From positions 1 to 11,610 of the forward strand of contig JBHJOF010000395.1 of NCBI GenBank assembly GCA_050330055.1: 11,610 bases of DNA. The letters run 5' to 3'. The position numbers and the translations under genes were made by a program. Source of the DNA: JBHJOF01 sp050330055 (lineage in GTDB: Bacteria > Pseudomonadota > Alphaproteobacteria > Kiloniellales > JAKSDN01). The notes under the pieces were generated by a model that was not told the origin of the DNA, did no database searches, and worked only from the letters and a program-made list of their open reading frames with translations. This document shows, in pieces, positions 1 through 6,443 of the stretch (position 1 is its first letter; every line of letters begins with the position of its first letter).

Positions 1-622
1 CCAGCACGGCCGCACCGTCGATCTGGCCGGCGCGGGCAGCCAGCCGCTCGCGGCCGGCCAGGCGGCGCAGCAGGACCGCGCCCAGGAAGGCGCCGGCGAC
101 CAGCAGCACGAGCCGCACCATCAATTCCTCGAGACTGATCTGCAGCCCGATCCCGGTCAGCGCCAGCGCCATCGGCGGCAGGGTCAGGGGCACCAAGAGG
201 GTGGCGCCCACCGAGGCGACGATGGCCAGCGCGCTGTCCAGGCCCAGGAACAGAGTGATGGCCGTGGCCGAGAGGATCGGCGGCGCCGCCGCCATCAGGA
301 CCAGCGCCACGACCAGGGCCGGCGGCAGGGCCAGGTGGCCTGCGAACGACGCGACGGCCAGCCAGACCAGCAGCGGTGCCGCCAGCAGCAGGGCGGCGAC
401 CAGCAGGGCGGGGACGGCGGGGCGGCGCAGCTGGCCGAGCAGGGCAGGCCATTCGACCCGCAACAGCGTGGTCAGCAGGATCAGCAGCACGGCTGGTGCC
501 AGCAGCGGGCGGCAGAGCGCCGCCAGCGGCGGCACCAGCAGACCGATGAAGATGCCGAAGAACAGCACCCGGGGCGCGGCCCCGCCGAGAAAGGACAGCA
601 GGCGGTCCATGGTGGCGCCCAT
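1..622 (-). CDS. BASS-type (bile acid:sodium symporter family) transporter, C-terminus cut off by the window edge
   Basis: An open frame runs leftward from 622 to the window edge without a stop, giving about 207 residues. Reading the complement, the protein is almost wholly hydrophobic, with segments such as GIFIGLLVPPLAAL, VLLILLTTLL, LLVAALLLAAPLLVWL and LVLLVAGAFLGAVLL, so at least six membrane helices are present. The AAPPILSATAITLFLGLD stretch followed by ALAIVASVGATLLVPL resembles the conserved core of the BASS/SBF fold, which moves organic anions with sodium in the inner membrane; substrate cannot be told. Two in-frame ATGs exist (622 and 610); 622 is the most upstream, and neither has a strong ribosome site. 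It is divergent from the thioesterase at 739, so the 116 bp between them must hold both promoters. Family call is by overall pattern, moderately sure. Confidence 0.6.
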   Translation of the reverse strand, partial: MGATMDRLLSFLGGAAPRVLFFGIFIGLLVPPLAALCRPLLAPAVLLILLTTLLRVEWPALLGQLRRPAVPALLVAALLLAAPLLVWLAVASFAGHLALPPALVVALVLMAAAPPILSATAITLFLGLDSALAIVASVGATLLVPLTLPPMALALTGIGLQISLEELMVRLVLLVAGAFLGAVLLRRLAGRERLAARAGQIDGAAVL

Positions 623-738
623 TCGCCCGTCGGACCTCAGGCGCCGTGCGATGGCAGCGGGCGCCGGGCGGCGGCGCGCTGCGCCTTTGCCCTGCCGGCC
701 CGATCGACTATCTTGCCTCGCCTGGAGACGGAGAGCGA

Positions 739-1230
739 ATGACGCACGACGCACCCCTGGAGCTGTACCGCGGAACGGTTCTGCCGGACTGGATCGACTA
801 CAACGGACATATGAACGTCGCCTATTATCTCATGGCCTTTGACCAGGCCACCGACGCCTTCCTCGACTACCTCGGGCTCGACGATGCGCACCGCGAGGCC
901 AGCGGCGGCTCGACCTTTGCCGCCGAGACCCATATCACCTATCTGCGCGAGGTCAACGGGGGAGCCCCGCTGTGCTTCACCACCCAACTGCTCGGCTACG
1001 ACGCGAAGCGGCTGCACTACTTCAATCGCATGTATCACGCCGAAGAGGGCTTCCTCGCCGCCACCAGCGAATGGCTGTCGCTCTACATCGACCTGCGGAT
1101 CCGGCGGGTTGCGGCCATGCCCGGGCCGATCATGGCCCGCCTCGAATCGCTGATGCAGGCGCACCGGCGGCTCGCTCCGCCGCCCGAGGCCGGCCGCGTC
1201 ATCCGAACCCCCAATGCTCCGGTTGCCTGA
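739..1230 (+). CDS. Hotdog-fold acyl-CoA thioesterase (4HBT/betainyl-CoA thioesterase-like)
   Basis: A 163-residue protein, normal for a single hotdog domain. The signature IDYNGHMNVAYYLMAFDQATD (about residues 19-39, split here only for orientation) matches the family's D-x-x-GHMN helix start; D20 sits where the 4-hydroxybenzoyl-CoA thioesterase type has its catalytic aspartate. The second half (HITYLREV, FTTQLLGYDAKRLHYFNRMYH, ATSEWLSLYID) fits the long beta sheet and the edge strand. The family cleaves acyl-CoA thioesters in the cytoplasm; the closest type I recall is the betainyl-CoA thioesterase linked to carnitine breakdown, but no carnitine genes are visible, so the substrate is open. 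The start is ATG 739, set by GGAG at 730-733 with 5 bases of spacing; an upstream in-frame ATG at 646 would add an unrelated tail. It probably shares a transcript with the pentapeptide gene 45 bp downstream. Confidence 0.85.
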   Translation: MTHDAPLELYRGTVLPDWIDYNGHMNVAYYLMAFDQATDAFLDYLGLDDAHREASGGSTFAAETHITYLREVNGGAPLCFTTQLLGYDAKRLHYFNRMYHAEEGFLAATSEWLSLYIDLRIRRVAAMPGPIMARLESLMQAHRRLAPPPEAGRVIRTPNAPVA

Positions 1231-1275
1231 GGGATCGCCATTGCTCGCGCCGGGCAGATCGTTGAAGTTAGGGGC

Positions 1276-1788
1276 ATGAGGCGCAGGCGAACCCTTCGTG
1301 TCCCGCTGGTCGGCGGCCTGCTGGCCCTGCTGGCGTTCACCGGCACGGCACGGGCGGACTGCACCGACCCGCCGGCCCCCGGCGTAAACTGGCAGCGTTG
1401 CAACTTCGACGGCCTCGACCTGACCCAGACCAACCTGAGCGGCGCCCGTCTGCGCGACGGCAGCTTTTTCCGCAGCGATTTCACCGGCAGCGACCTGTCC
1501 AACACCGAAGCGAATCGTGCCAAGTTCGTCAACACGACCATGGTCGAGGTCACGCTCGATGGGGCGCAACTCTATGAGGCGGATCTGACCAAGGCCGACC
1601 TGACCGGCGCCTCGATGGTCGGCGTCGACCTGCGCCGCGCCCGGCTCTATCGGGCAATCCTGCGTGGCGCAGACCTGACGGGCGCCCGCACGGACGGCGC
1701 CGACGTGACGCGCGTTGATTTCTCCGGCGCGACCTGGACCAACGGCAATCATGTCTGCGCCGAAGGCTCGATCGGCCGCTGCAATTGA
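1276..1788 (+). CDS. Secreted pentapeptide-repeat protein
   Basis: 170 residues. Residues 1-27 are a signal peptide: four arginines, a hydrophobic core (VPLVGGLLALLAF) and an ARA cleavage site, so the mature chain starts near D28 and acts in the periplasm. Residues 43-155 are consecutive A(D/N)LxX-type pentapeptides (FDGLDLTQTNLSGARL, ADLTKADLTGASMVG, ADLTGARTDGADVT) that would fold into a right-handed quadrilateral beta helix. Two cysteines precede the helix (C29, C42) and two follow it (C161, C169, in CAEGSIGRC), a layout that could give disulfide caps in an oxidising compartment (inference). No biochemical function is known for this type; cytoplasmic DNA-mimic roles such as Qnr are unlikely given the signal peptide. 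A TAGGGG at 1269-1274 lies very close to the ATG, an unusually short ribosome-site spacing. The stop is only 6 bp from the convergent GNAT gene. Confidence 0.85.
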   Translation: MRRRRTLRVPLVGGLLALLAFTGTARADCTDPPAPGVNWQRCNFDGLDLTQTNLSGARLRDGSFFRSDFTGSDLSNTEANRAKFVNTTMVEVTLDGAQLYEADLTKADLTGASMVGVDLRRARLYRAILRGADLTGARTDGADVTRVDFSGATWTNGNHVCAEGSIGRCN

Positions 1789-1794
1789 AGCGAG

Positions 1795-2280
1795 CTAAGC
1801 GGCGTTCTTGGCCAGGCGGCGCAGGGCGTCGCCGCTGAGGCTGTAGGCTAGCCACTCATCATTATGCGTTGCGCCGTGGCGGGCATAGAACTCGCGTGCC
1901 GGGTTCGACGGCAGCACCGCGAAATCGATGCGCTGGCAGCCCCGCTCGACCGCAAGGCTGGCGAGCCGCGCGAGGAGGCGTCGGCCGACGCCAAGGCCAC
2001 GTGCCGCCTCGCTGACGATGAAGTCCTCCAGGTAGAGTCCCGGCCGCCCCGCGAAGGTCGAATAGCTGTGAATGAACAGGGCGAGGCCGACAGCCGCACC
2101 GTCGCGCTCGGCGATCAGGCATTCGAAGTGCGGCTGCGCGCCGAAGCCGTCGCGCAGGATGTCGGCTTCGCTGACCTGAACCTGGTCGAGCAGGTTTTCG
2201 TAGGCAGCCAGCTCGTGGATCAGCCGCAGGATCGCGGCGGCATCCTCGCGCACCGCCGGACGAATCAGGATCTCGCTCAC
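1795..2280 (-). CDS. GNAT N-acetyltransferase, SSAT/thialysine acetyltransferase-like
   Basis: 161 residues beginning at GTG 2280. The start is fixed by overlap: the GTG shares bases with the TGA of the upstream GNAT gene (GTGA), typical of translational coupling. The sequence follows the spermidine/spermine or thialysine N-acetyltransferase pattern closely: IRPAVREDAAAILRLI and ELAAYENL at residues 6-30, FECLIAE at 52-58, ALFIHSYSTFAGRPGLYLED at 67-86, the acetyl-CoA loop RGLGVGRR at 94-101, then VERGCQRIDF and NPAREFYARHGA at 126-137, where Y132 is the usual general acid. It should transfer acetyl from acetyl-CoA to an amine in the cytoplasm; whether this is a polyamine, thialysine or something else cannot be read. 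It is the second gene of a two-gene unit and converges on the pentapeptide gene with 6 bp between stops. Confidence 0.88.
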   Translation of the reverse strand: MSEILIRPAVREDAAAILRLIHELAAYENLLDQVQVSEADILRDGFGAQPHFECLIAERDGAAVGLALFIHSYSTFAGRPGLYLEDFIVSEAARGLGVGRRLLARLASLAVERGCQRIDFAVLPSNPAREFYARHGATHNDEWLAYSLSGDALRRLAKNAA

Positions 2281-2831
2281 CGATTGATTCCGGGGTCCTC
2301 CCCGCGGTCCTCCCCGTAGTCCTCCCCATAGTCCTCCCGGGCCAGGCGGGCGAGCGCGGTGTCCTCGATGCGGCAGACCGCCTCGCCCGGCTCGAAGAAG
2401 CCGACGCGCCGGTAGAAGGCCCGGCTCTCGGGGTTGTCCGCCCGCACGTGCAGCTCGATGCGGCCATAGCCGCGCTTCTCCGCCTCGGCGGCGGCGGCCG
2501 CCAGCAGGCGGCGGCCGACGCCGCGTCCGCGCGCCTCCTCGGCCACATAGAGGTTCTCGACCAGCAGCACCGGGCCGCCGCGGAACAGCGAGAAGGCCCG
2601 GTAGAACGCGAGATAGCCGACCGCGCTGCCGGCCTGTTCCGCCAGCAGCACCTCGATCGCCGGCGCCGCGCCGCCGATCCAGGCGGCGACCGCCTCGGGC
2701 GTGACGTGCTCCTGCTTGCCGTAGCGCTCGAACTGCAGCAGCCCACGCACCAGGCCGGCCAGGGCGGCGGTGTCGGCGGGACCGGCAAGGCGGATCGCGA
2801 GGCTGTCGGCAGCGGTCATGGCGGCAGTCAT
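2277..2831 (-). CDS. GNAT family N-acetyltransferase with short acidic repeat tail
   Basis: 184 residues from ATG 2831; ATG 2819 is an equally possible start (180 residues), and neither has a clear ribosome site. GNAT features: IRLAGPADTAALAGLV at the N-terminus, QFERYGKQEHVTPEAV, AEQAGSAVGYLAFYR, LLVENLYVAEEARGRGVGRR (acetyl-CoA loop R101-R108), and IELHVRADNPESRAFYRRVGF. It is a paralogue-type partner of the coupled gene downstream but only loosely similar to it; the substrate is unknown. The last 20 residues are an acidic tail (EDYGEDYGEDRGEDPG) produced by a 12-bp tandem repeat in the DNA, so the C-terminus is probably disordered and length-variable. It is first in the two-gene unit and is divergent from the ClC gene, with 145 bp between starts. 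Confidence 0.87.
   Translation of the reverse strand: MTAAMTAADSLAIRLAGPADTAALAGLVRGLLQFERYGKQEHVTPEAVAAWIGGAAPAIEVLLAEQAGSAVGYLAFYRAFSLFRGGPVLLVENLYVAEEARGRGVGRRLLAAAAAEAEKRGYGRIELHVRADNPESRAFYRRVGFFEPGEAVCRIEDTALARLAREDYGEDYGEDRGEDPGINR
2295..2339 (-). repeat. 12-bp in-frame tandem repeat, 3.75 copies, in the GNAT 3' end
   Basis: On the plus strand the unit is GTCCTCCCC followed by GCG, GTA or ATA, starting at 2295, 2307, 2319 and 2331. Because 12 is a multiple of 3, gain or loss of a unit keeps the frame and only changes the number of (Y/R/P)GED units in the tail of the acetyltransferase. The variable third triplet gives Arg or Tyr on the coding strand. Confidence 0.9.
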
Positions 2832-2976
2832 AGCCGCTGCGCCGCGCCCCGACAACGCCGGGCTGCCTCACTGCGGCGAGCCATTGGGTGCTTTCGTCCT
2901 GGCTTCTCAGCGCGTTAAATGCGGGCCCCGGGGGTAGAGATCGGGGAGAGGGCGGGCTGGCCGCCGGGATCACTCC

Positions 2977-4755
2977 ATGATCGAGTTGCACAAGGCCCTG
3001 CAGGGCCTGATCGGGTCGCTGAAGCGCTTCGGCCGCAATGCCCAGGTGATCCTGGCGCTGCTGGCCCTGGTGCTGGGTGCCGCGGCGGGCGTCGCCTCGA
3101 TCGGCTTCCGCTACGGCATCGATATCGCCCAGCAGCTCTTCCTCGGCTTCAGCGGCGAGCGGGTCGCGACCCTGGCGGCGGCACTGCCCTGGTGGCAGAT
3201 CCTGCTGGCGCCGGCCGTGGGCGGCCTGGTGGTCGGGCTCCTGGTGCATTTCGGCATGCCGGGGCGGCGCCCGCACGCGGTCGCCGACGTGATCGAGGCC
3301 AGCGCACTGCGCGGCGGCCGCATGTCGCTGACCGTGGGCTTGCGCGCCGCGGTGATCAGCGCATTGTCGATCGGCTGCGGCGCCTCGGTCGGGCGCGAGG
3401 GGCCGGTGGTGCACCTGGGCGCCAGCATCGGCGCCGCGATCGCCAAGCGCCTGCATCTGGGGCGGTCGCTGTCGCGCACCCTGCTCGGTTGCGGCGTCGC
3501 AGCCGCCATCGCCGCCTCCTTCAACGCGCCGATCGCCGGCGTGCTGTTCGCGCTCGAGGTGGTGATCGGCCACTACGCGCTCTCCGCCTTCGCGCCGGTC
3601 GTGCTGGCCTCGGTCACCGGAACGCTGATCAGCCGCATGCACTATGGCGACTTCCCCGCCTTCATCGTGCCGGCCGAAAGGGTGATCGCCTCGGTCTGGG
3701 AGTTTCCGGCCTTCGCCCTGCTCGGCGTGGTCAGCGCCATCGCGGCGGTCATCTTCATGCGCTCGGTGACCTTCGCCCAGGACACCGTGAATCGCCTGCC
3801 GCTGCCGCCGTGGAGCCTGCCCGGGCTTTGCGGACTCGCGGTCGGCATCATCGCCATCGCCTTCCCGCAGGTGCTCGGCGTGGGCTACGAGGCGACCGAC
3901 GCGGCGCTGTCGGAGCTCTATCCCTTGTGGCTGCTGATCGCGCTGATCGCGGCCAAGACCGCGGCCACGGCGATCAGCCTGGGCTGCGGCTTCGGCGGCG
4001 GCGTCTTCTCGCCCTCGCTGTTCCTCGGCGCCATGGTCGGAGGCAGCTTCGGCGTGATCGCTACCTCGGCCTTTCCCGACCTGTCCTCGGGTCACGGCGC
4101 CTATACGCTGATCGGCATGGGCGCGGTGGCAGGCGCCGTGCTCGGCGCGCCGATCTCGACCATCCTGATGATCTTCGAGCTGACCACCGACTACGCCCTG
4201 ACCATCGCGGTGATGATCGCCACCGTGATCGCCAGCATCATCACCCAGCAGGCCTTCGGCCGTTCCTTCTTCACCTGGCAGCTCGAGCGCCGCGGCGTAT
4301 CGGTCACGGGCGGCCAGGAGATGACCCTGCTGCACGAGGTCAAGGTGGCGAGCGTGATGGACCGGGCCTTCGAGACCGTCGCCCCAGACGCAAGCCTTGA
4401 AGAGGTGCGGCGCCGCCTCGGCAAGGCGCTCTGGGGCACGCTCTTCGTGGCCGACGAGACGCGCCGCCTGACCGGCGTGATCGCCTACTCCGACCTGCAG
4501 GACGCCGCCGGCGACGGCGAGGACGCGGCGCTTACCGCAGCCGACGTGGCGCGCGGCCATCCGGCCGTGCTCAAGGCCGATGACGACCTGACCGACGCGA
4601 TCAAGGTCTATGCGGGCTCAGGCGAGGCCCACCTGCCCGTGGTTGCCGACGGCGACAGCATGACCCTGATCGGCATCGCCCACGAGCACGAGGTCATGCT
4701 GGCCTACCAGCGCGCCGTCAGCGAGGCACGCGCCGAGGAGCGGGGCGAGGTGTAG
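2977..4755 (+). CDS. ClC-family chloride channel/transporter with C-terminal CBS pair
   Basis: 592 residues: a ClC membrane domain (about 20-440) and two cytoplasmic CBS motifs (about 457-510 and 522-577) that in the family bind nucleotides and gate transport. Visible ClC marks are GREGP at 139-143 with the external gating glutamate E141, FNAPIAGVLFALE at 182-194, and GVFSP at 342-346 (the GxFxP motif). The usual first selectivity motif GSGIP is not present; the equivalent stretch reads RRPHAV (97-102). The residue matching the internal proton glutamate (E203 of E. coli ClcA) is V195, as in eukaryotic channels, and the central tyrosine (Y445) is matched by F432. It acts in the inner membrane in anion movement; channel or exchanger cannot be decided. 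Start ATG 2977 has only a weak ribosome site, and no earlier in-frame start is seen. Confidence 0.93.
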   Translation: MIELHKALQGLIGSLKRFGRNAQVILALLALVLGAAAGVASIGFRYGIDIAQQLFLGFSGERVATLAAALPWWQILLAPAVGGLVVGLLVHFGMPGRRPHAVADVIEASALRGGRMSLTVGLRAAVISALSIGCGASVGREGPVVHLGASIGAAIAKRLHLGRSLSRTLLGCGVAAAIAASFNAPIAGVLFALEVVIGHYALSAFAPVVLASVTGTLISRMHYGDFPAFIVPAERVIASVWEFPAFALLGVVSAIAAVIFMRSVTFAQDTVNRLPLPPWSLPGLCGLAVGIIAIAFPQVLGVGYEATDAALSELYPLWLLIALIAAKTAATAISLGCGFGGGVFSPSLFLGAMVGGSFGVIATSAFPDLSSGHGAYTLIGMGAVAGAVLGAPISTILMIFELTTDYALTIAVMIATVIASIITQQAFGRSFFTWQLERRGVSVTGGQEMTLLHEVKVASVMDRAFETVAPDASLEEVRRRLGKALWGTLFVADETRRLTGVIAYSDLQDAAGDGEDAALTAADVARGHPAVLKADDDLTDAIKVYAGSGEAHLPVVADGDSMTLIGIAHEHEVMLAYQRAVSEARAEERGEV

Positions 4756-4797
4756 CGGACCACTGGCTGGCTACGTGATCGATGCGGAGCATGCGAC

Positions 4798-5040
4798 ATG
4801 GAGGAATCCGTGAAAGTTGCCAAGTGGGGCAACAGCCTGGCCGTTCGACTATCGAAGGCGGTTGTCGAGGCGCTTGGTCTGAAGGAAGGCGACGAGATCG
4901 AGATCGTCGTTGCCGGCCTGCGGCGCATCGAGATCGCACGTGGTGGCAGCCGCGAACAGGCTCTGGCCCGGATGAAGGCGCTCAAGCGCCCCTTGCCCAA
5001 GGGCTTCAGGTTCGATCGAGACGCGGCGAACGAGCGCTGA
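4798..5040 (+). CDS. MazE/AbrB-type (SpoVT-AbrB fold) antitoxin-like protein, apparently orphan
   Basis: 80 residues. VKVAKWGNSLAVRLSKAVVEALGLKEGDEIEI (residues 5-36, given as the family's swapped-hairpin DNA-binding domain) is a textbook MazE/VapB N-terminus; the basic tail (ARMKALKRPLPKGFRF) would normally wrap around a toxin. Such proteins repress their own operon and neutralise a MazF or PIN-domain toxin. No toxin follows: after the TGA at 5038-5040 comes a REP-like repeat block. Two starts are possible: ATG 4798 (GGAG at 4786-4789) and GTG 4810, four bases after a strong GGAGGA and matching the usual family N-terminus MKVAKWGNS. I report the longer form but think the GTG equally likely. 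It lies 42 bp after the ClC gene and may be read from the same transcript. Confidence 0.82.
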   Translation: MEESVKVAKWGNSLAVRLSKAVVEALGLKEGDEIEIVVAGLRRIEIARGGSREQALARMKALKRPLPKGFRFDRDAANER

Positions 5041-5060
5041 TGTGATCCACTGAAGGCATT

Positions 5061-5155
5061 CCTCATCCTTCGACAGGCTCAGGATGAGGCTTCGACAGGC
5101 TCAGGATGAGGCTTCGACAGGCTCAGGATGAGGCTTCGACAGGCTCAGGATGAGG
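5061..5155 (+). repeat. REP-like palindrome with its right part amplified to four 22-bp tandem copies
   Basis: 5061-5089 is a complete 29-bp REP-like palindrome: stem CCTCATCC, core TTCGACAGGCTCA, stem GGATGAGG. Its right-hand 22 bp (beginning CTTCGACAGG, ending CAGGATGAGG) is then repeated without any change, at 5068-5089, 5090-5111, 5112-5133 and 5134-5155. Copies are immediately adjacent, with no spacers. The block begins 20 bp after the antitoxin stop. The perfect identity of the copies suggests recent slippage or unequal exchange. Confidence 0.92.
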
Positions 5156-5165
5156 TCGCTTGAGA

Positions 5166-5211
5166 GCCGCCCCATCCTCATCCTGAGTGCCGCCCCCTTC
5201 CTCATCCTGAG
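5166..5211. repeat. Imperfect direct repeat around a truncated REP-like half element
   Basis: GCCGCCCC plus a REP half beginning CCTCATCCTGAG (5176-5187) is followed by a near copy, GCCGCCCCC then CCTCATCCTGAG (5200-5211). The first copy stops after the half stem; the second continues into the complete palindrome at 5200-5228. It looks like a broken or duplicated end of the minus-orientation REP unit. Confidence 0.6.
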
Positions 5212-5228
5212 CTTGTCGAAGGATGAGG
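5200..5228 (-). repeat. REP-like 29-bp palindrome, minus orientation
   Basis: Stem CCTCATCC / GGATGAGG enclosing TGAGCTTGTCGAA, which is the reverse complement of core TTCGACAAGCTCA. It is the oppositely oriented partner of the 5061 unit, so the two form an inverted pair like enterobacterial BIMEs. It lies 47 bp beyond the 3' end of the HtrA-like gene and may influence transcript ends of both convergent neighbours (inference); no T-run follows, so it is not a typical intrinsic terminator. Confidence 0.85.
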
Positions 5229-5275
5229 TCCCGTTTGACACAGGAGTCGCAAGGCGGTTGGGCCGGGTGCGGCGC

Positions 5276-6268
5276 TCAATAAGTCCGGTCGAGTTTCAGG
5301 TAGCGGTAGCGGTTGCCGGACTTGACGGTGATGTCGGTCAGTCCGTCCCGGCGCAGCAGGGTGAGCGGCACGGCGGTGCCGGCCTCGCCGAGCGCCCAGA
5401 GCTTGCGGTAGAAGTCGGCTTGGCCGCCGACCGGTGCGCCGGCTACCGCGACGATCAGGTCGCCGACGACGAGGCCGGCCTGCGCCGCGGGGCCTTCCGG
5501 CGCCACCCGTCGCACGAAGAGGTGGCCACGATATTCCTCGGTGTAGACGCCGAGCCAGGGCCGCGAAACCGCCTGCGCGCGCCCGTGCGCCAGCAGGTCG
5601 GGCAGGATCGGCTTCAGGATGTCGATCGGCACGAACATGTTGCCGGGCAGAGGGTCGCTGCCGCCGGCCGCGTCGCCGACGATCAGCGAGCCGATGCCGA
5701 GCAGCGTCCCGTGCCGGTCCAACAAGGCGGCGCCGCCGAACTCGCCGTGCGGCGGCGTGGTGAAGATCGCGCTGTCCAGCAGGTACTCCCAATAGCCCGC
5801 GAACTCGCGCCGCGACACCACGAAGGCCGCCGTGGTCGCCGCGTTGCCGCCGAAACTCGCCACCAGCACCGGCGTCTGCTCCTGTAGCGCGCCGGAATCG
5901 CCGAGCACGGCCGGCGTCGTGCCGAGCCGCGCCAGCGGGCGCAGCAGGCCGAAGCCGCTGTCGTAGTCGTAGGCGACGATGTCGGCCGGGACTGTGCGGC
6001 CGTCGGCCAGCGACAGCTCGACGCTGTCGGACTCCATGATCAGGTAACCGATGGTGAGCACCAGGCCATCGTCGTCGATCACGACGCCGGAGCCCTGGCG
6101 CTCGGTACCGAGGGTGCCGGCGGTGCGGGCGTCGGAGGGAATCGTCGCGCGCACGCCGACGATCGCTTCGAGCGGATTGGCCGCGGCCGCGGGAAGACTC
6201 GTTGCCAGCAGCAGAGCGAGCAGCAGCGCACTGCCGCATCGCGCGAGGCTCAAGCTATTGCGGATCAT
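5276..6268 (-). CDS. Secreted HtrA/trypsin-like pseudoprotease with PDZ domain
   Basis: 330 residues. Signal peptide at 1-30 (SALLLALLLATSLPAAAA), so periplasmic. The trypsin-like domain (about 33-225) retains the HtrA framework: GSGVVIDDDGLVLT (59-72), GRTVPADIVAYD (90-101), GGAALLDRHGTLLGIGSL (178-195), MFVPIDILKPIL (211-222). All three triad positions are changed: the TNAHVV histidine is Y75 in TIGYLI, the D-L-A-L aspartate is G105 in SGFGLL, and the GNSGGP serine is F177 in GEFGGA. Residues 236-318 form a PDZ domain (RPWLGVYTEE, VAPEGPAAQAGLVVGDLIVAVAG). It is intact and in frame, so it is probably a binding or regulatory protein and not a decayed gene. Start ATG 6268 has a strong GGGAGG five bases upstream. 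It stands alone, flanked by REP-like blocks on both sides. Confidence 0.87.
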   Translation of the reverse strand: MIRNSLSLARCGSALLLALLLATSLPAAAANPLEAIVGVRATIPSDARTAGTLGTERQGSGVVIDDDGLVLTIGYLIMESDSVELSLADGRTVPADIVAYDYDSGFGLLRPLARLGTTPAVLGDSGALQEQTPVLVASFGGNAATTAAFVVSRREFAGYWEYLLDSAIFTTPPHGEFGGAALLDRHGTLLGIGSLIVGDAAGGSDPLPGNMFVPIDILKPILPDLLAHGRAQAVSRPWLGVYTEEYRGHLFVRRVAPEGPAAQAGLVVGDLIVAVAGAPVGGQADFYRKLWALGEAGTAVPLTLLRRDGLTDITVKSGNRYRYLKLDRTY

Positions 6269-6357
6269 GCCGGCCTCCCAACTTTGATCACCGGGAGTCC
6301 GAACAATAGCACGCGACGCGCGGCGCCGGCAGTAAACTTACCGACAGTAGAGTTCCG

Positions 6358-6416
6358 CCTCACCCTTCGACTGCGCGGCGCAAAGCTATGCGCAGCGCCG
6401 CAGGCTCAGGGTGAGG
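6358..6416 (+). repeat. REP-like palindrome (plus orientation) interrupted by a 30-bp insertion
   Basis: Outer stem CCTCACCC (6358-6365) pairs with GGGTGAGG (6409-6416). The core reads TTCGAC, then 30 extra bases (6372-6401), then AGGCTCA, whereas the 5061 unit reads TTCGACAGGCTCA without interruption. The outer stem differs from the 5061 copy at one base pair (T-A to C-G), and both strands of the stem changed together. Confidence 0.88.
6372..6401 (+). mobile_element. 30-bp nested palindromic insertion unit, copy 1
   Basis: The unit begins TGCGCGGCGCAAAGCTATG and ends CGCAGCGCCGC. Inner arms GCGGCGC / GCGCCGC allow a 7-bp stem. It sits between CGAC and AG of a REP-like core. The reverse complement of this unit recurs at 7818-7847 with 28 of 30 bases identical, inside an unrelated element. 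The boundary is ambiguous by one base because a C is found at both edges. No known name is assigned. Confidence 0.7.
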
Positions 6417-6441
6417 TGCTTTGCTCTCCAGAGCAAAGCAC
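6416..6441. repeat. Perfect 12-bp inverted repeat with 2-base centre
   Basis: GTGCTTTGCTCT (6416-6427), CC, AGAGCAAAGCAC (6430-6441). It lies between the two oppositely oriented REP-like units of the second block and shares one base with the first. Neither side is followed by a T-run, so a rho-independent terminator is not supported; a protein site or cruciform is possible. Confidence 0.85.
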
Positions 6442-6443
6442 AA

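Noticed and set aside
637..1752. A 371-codon minus-strand frame opposite the thioesterase and pentapeptide genes
   Set aside because: Its apparent periodicity (repeated GQV, AAQVG-type words) mirrors the pentapeptide repeats on the other strand.
2883..2920. Promoter for the ClC gene (TTAAAT as -10)
   Set aside because: The only -35 candidate at correct spacing, TTTCGT, matches poorly; not enough to annotate.
2919..4400. A 493-codon open frame on the plus strand overlapping the ClC gene in another frame
   Set aside because: Arg/Gly/Ala-rich, low complexity, no recognisable fold; a shadow of the ClC frame.
1795..4560. A 921-codon open frame on the minus strand across the ClC gene
   Set aside because: It is antisense to a clear ClC gene; its upper part is rich in Gly, Arg, His, Asp and Gln without domain character, as expected from codon bias in GC-rich DNA. 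Only its last 161 codons, the SSAT-like gene, are real.
5068..5155. Possible CRISPR array
   Set aside because: The 22-bp units are directly adjacent with no spacers, and they are parts of a REP-like palindrome; no cas genes are present.
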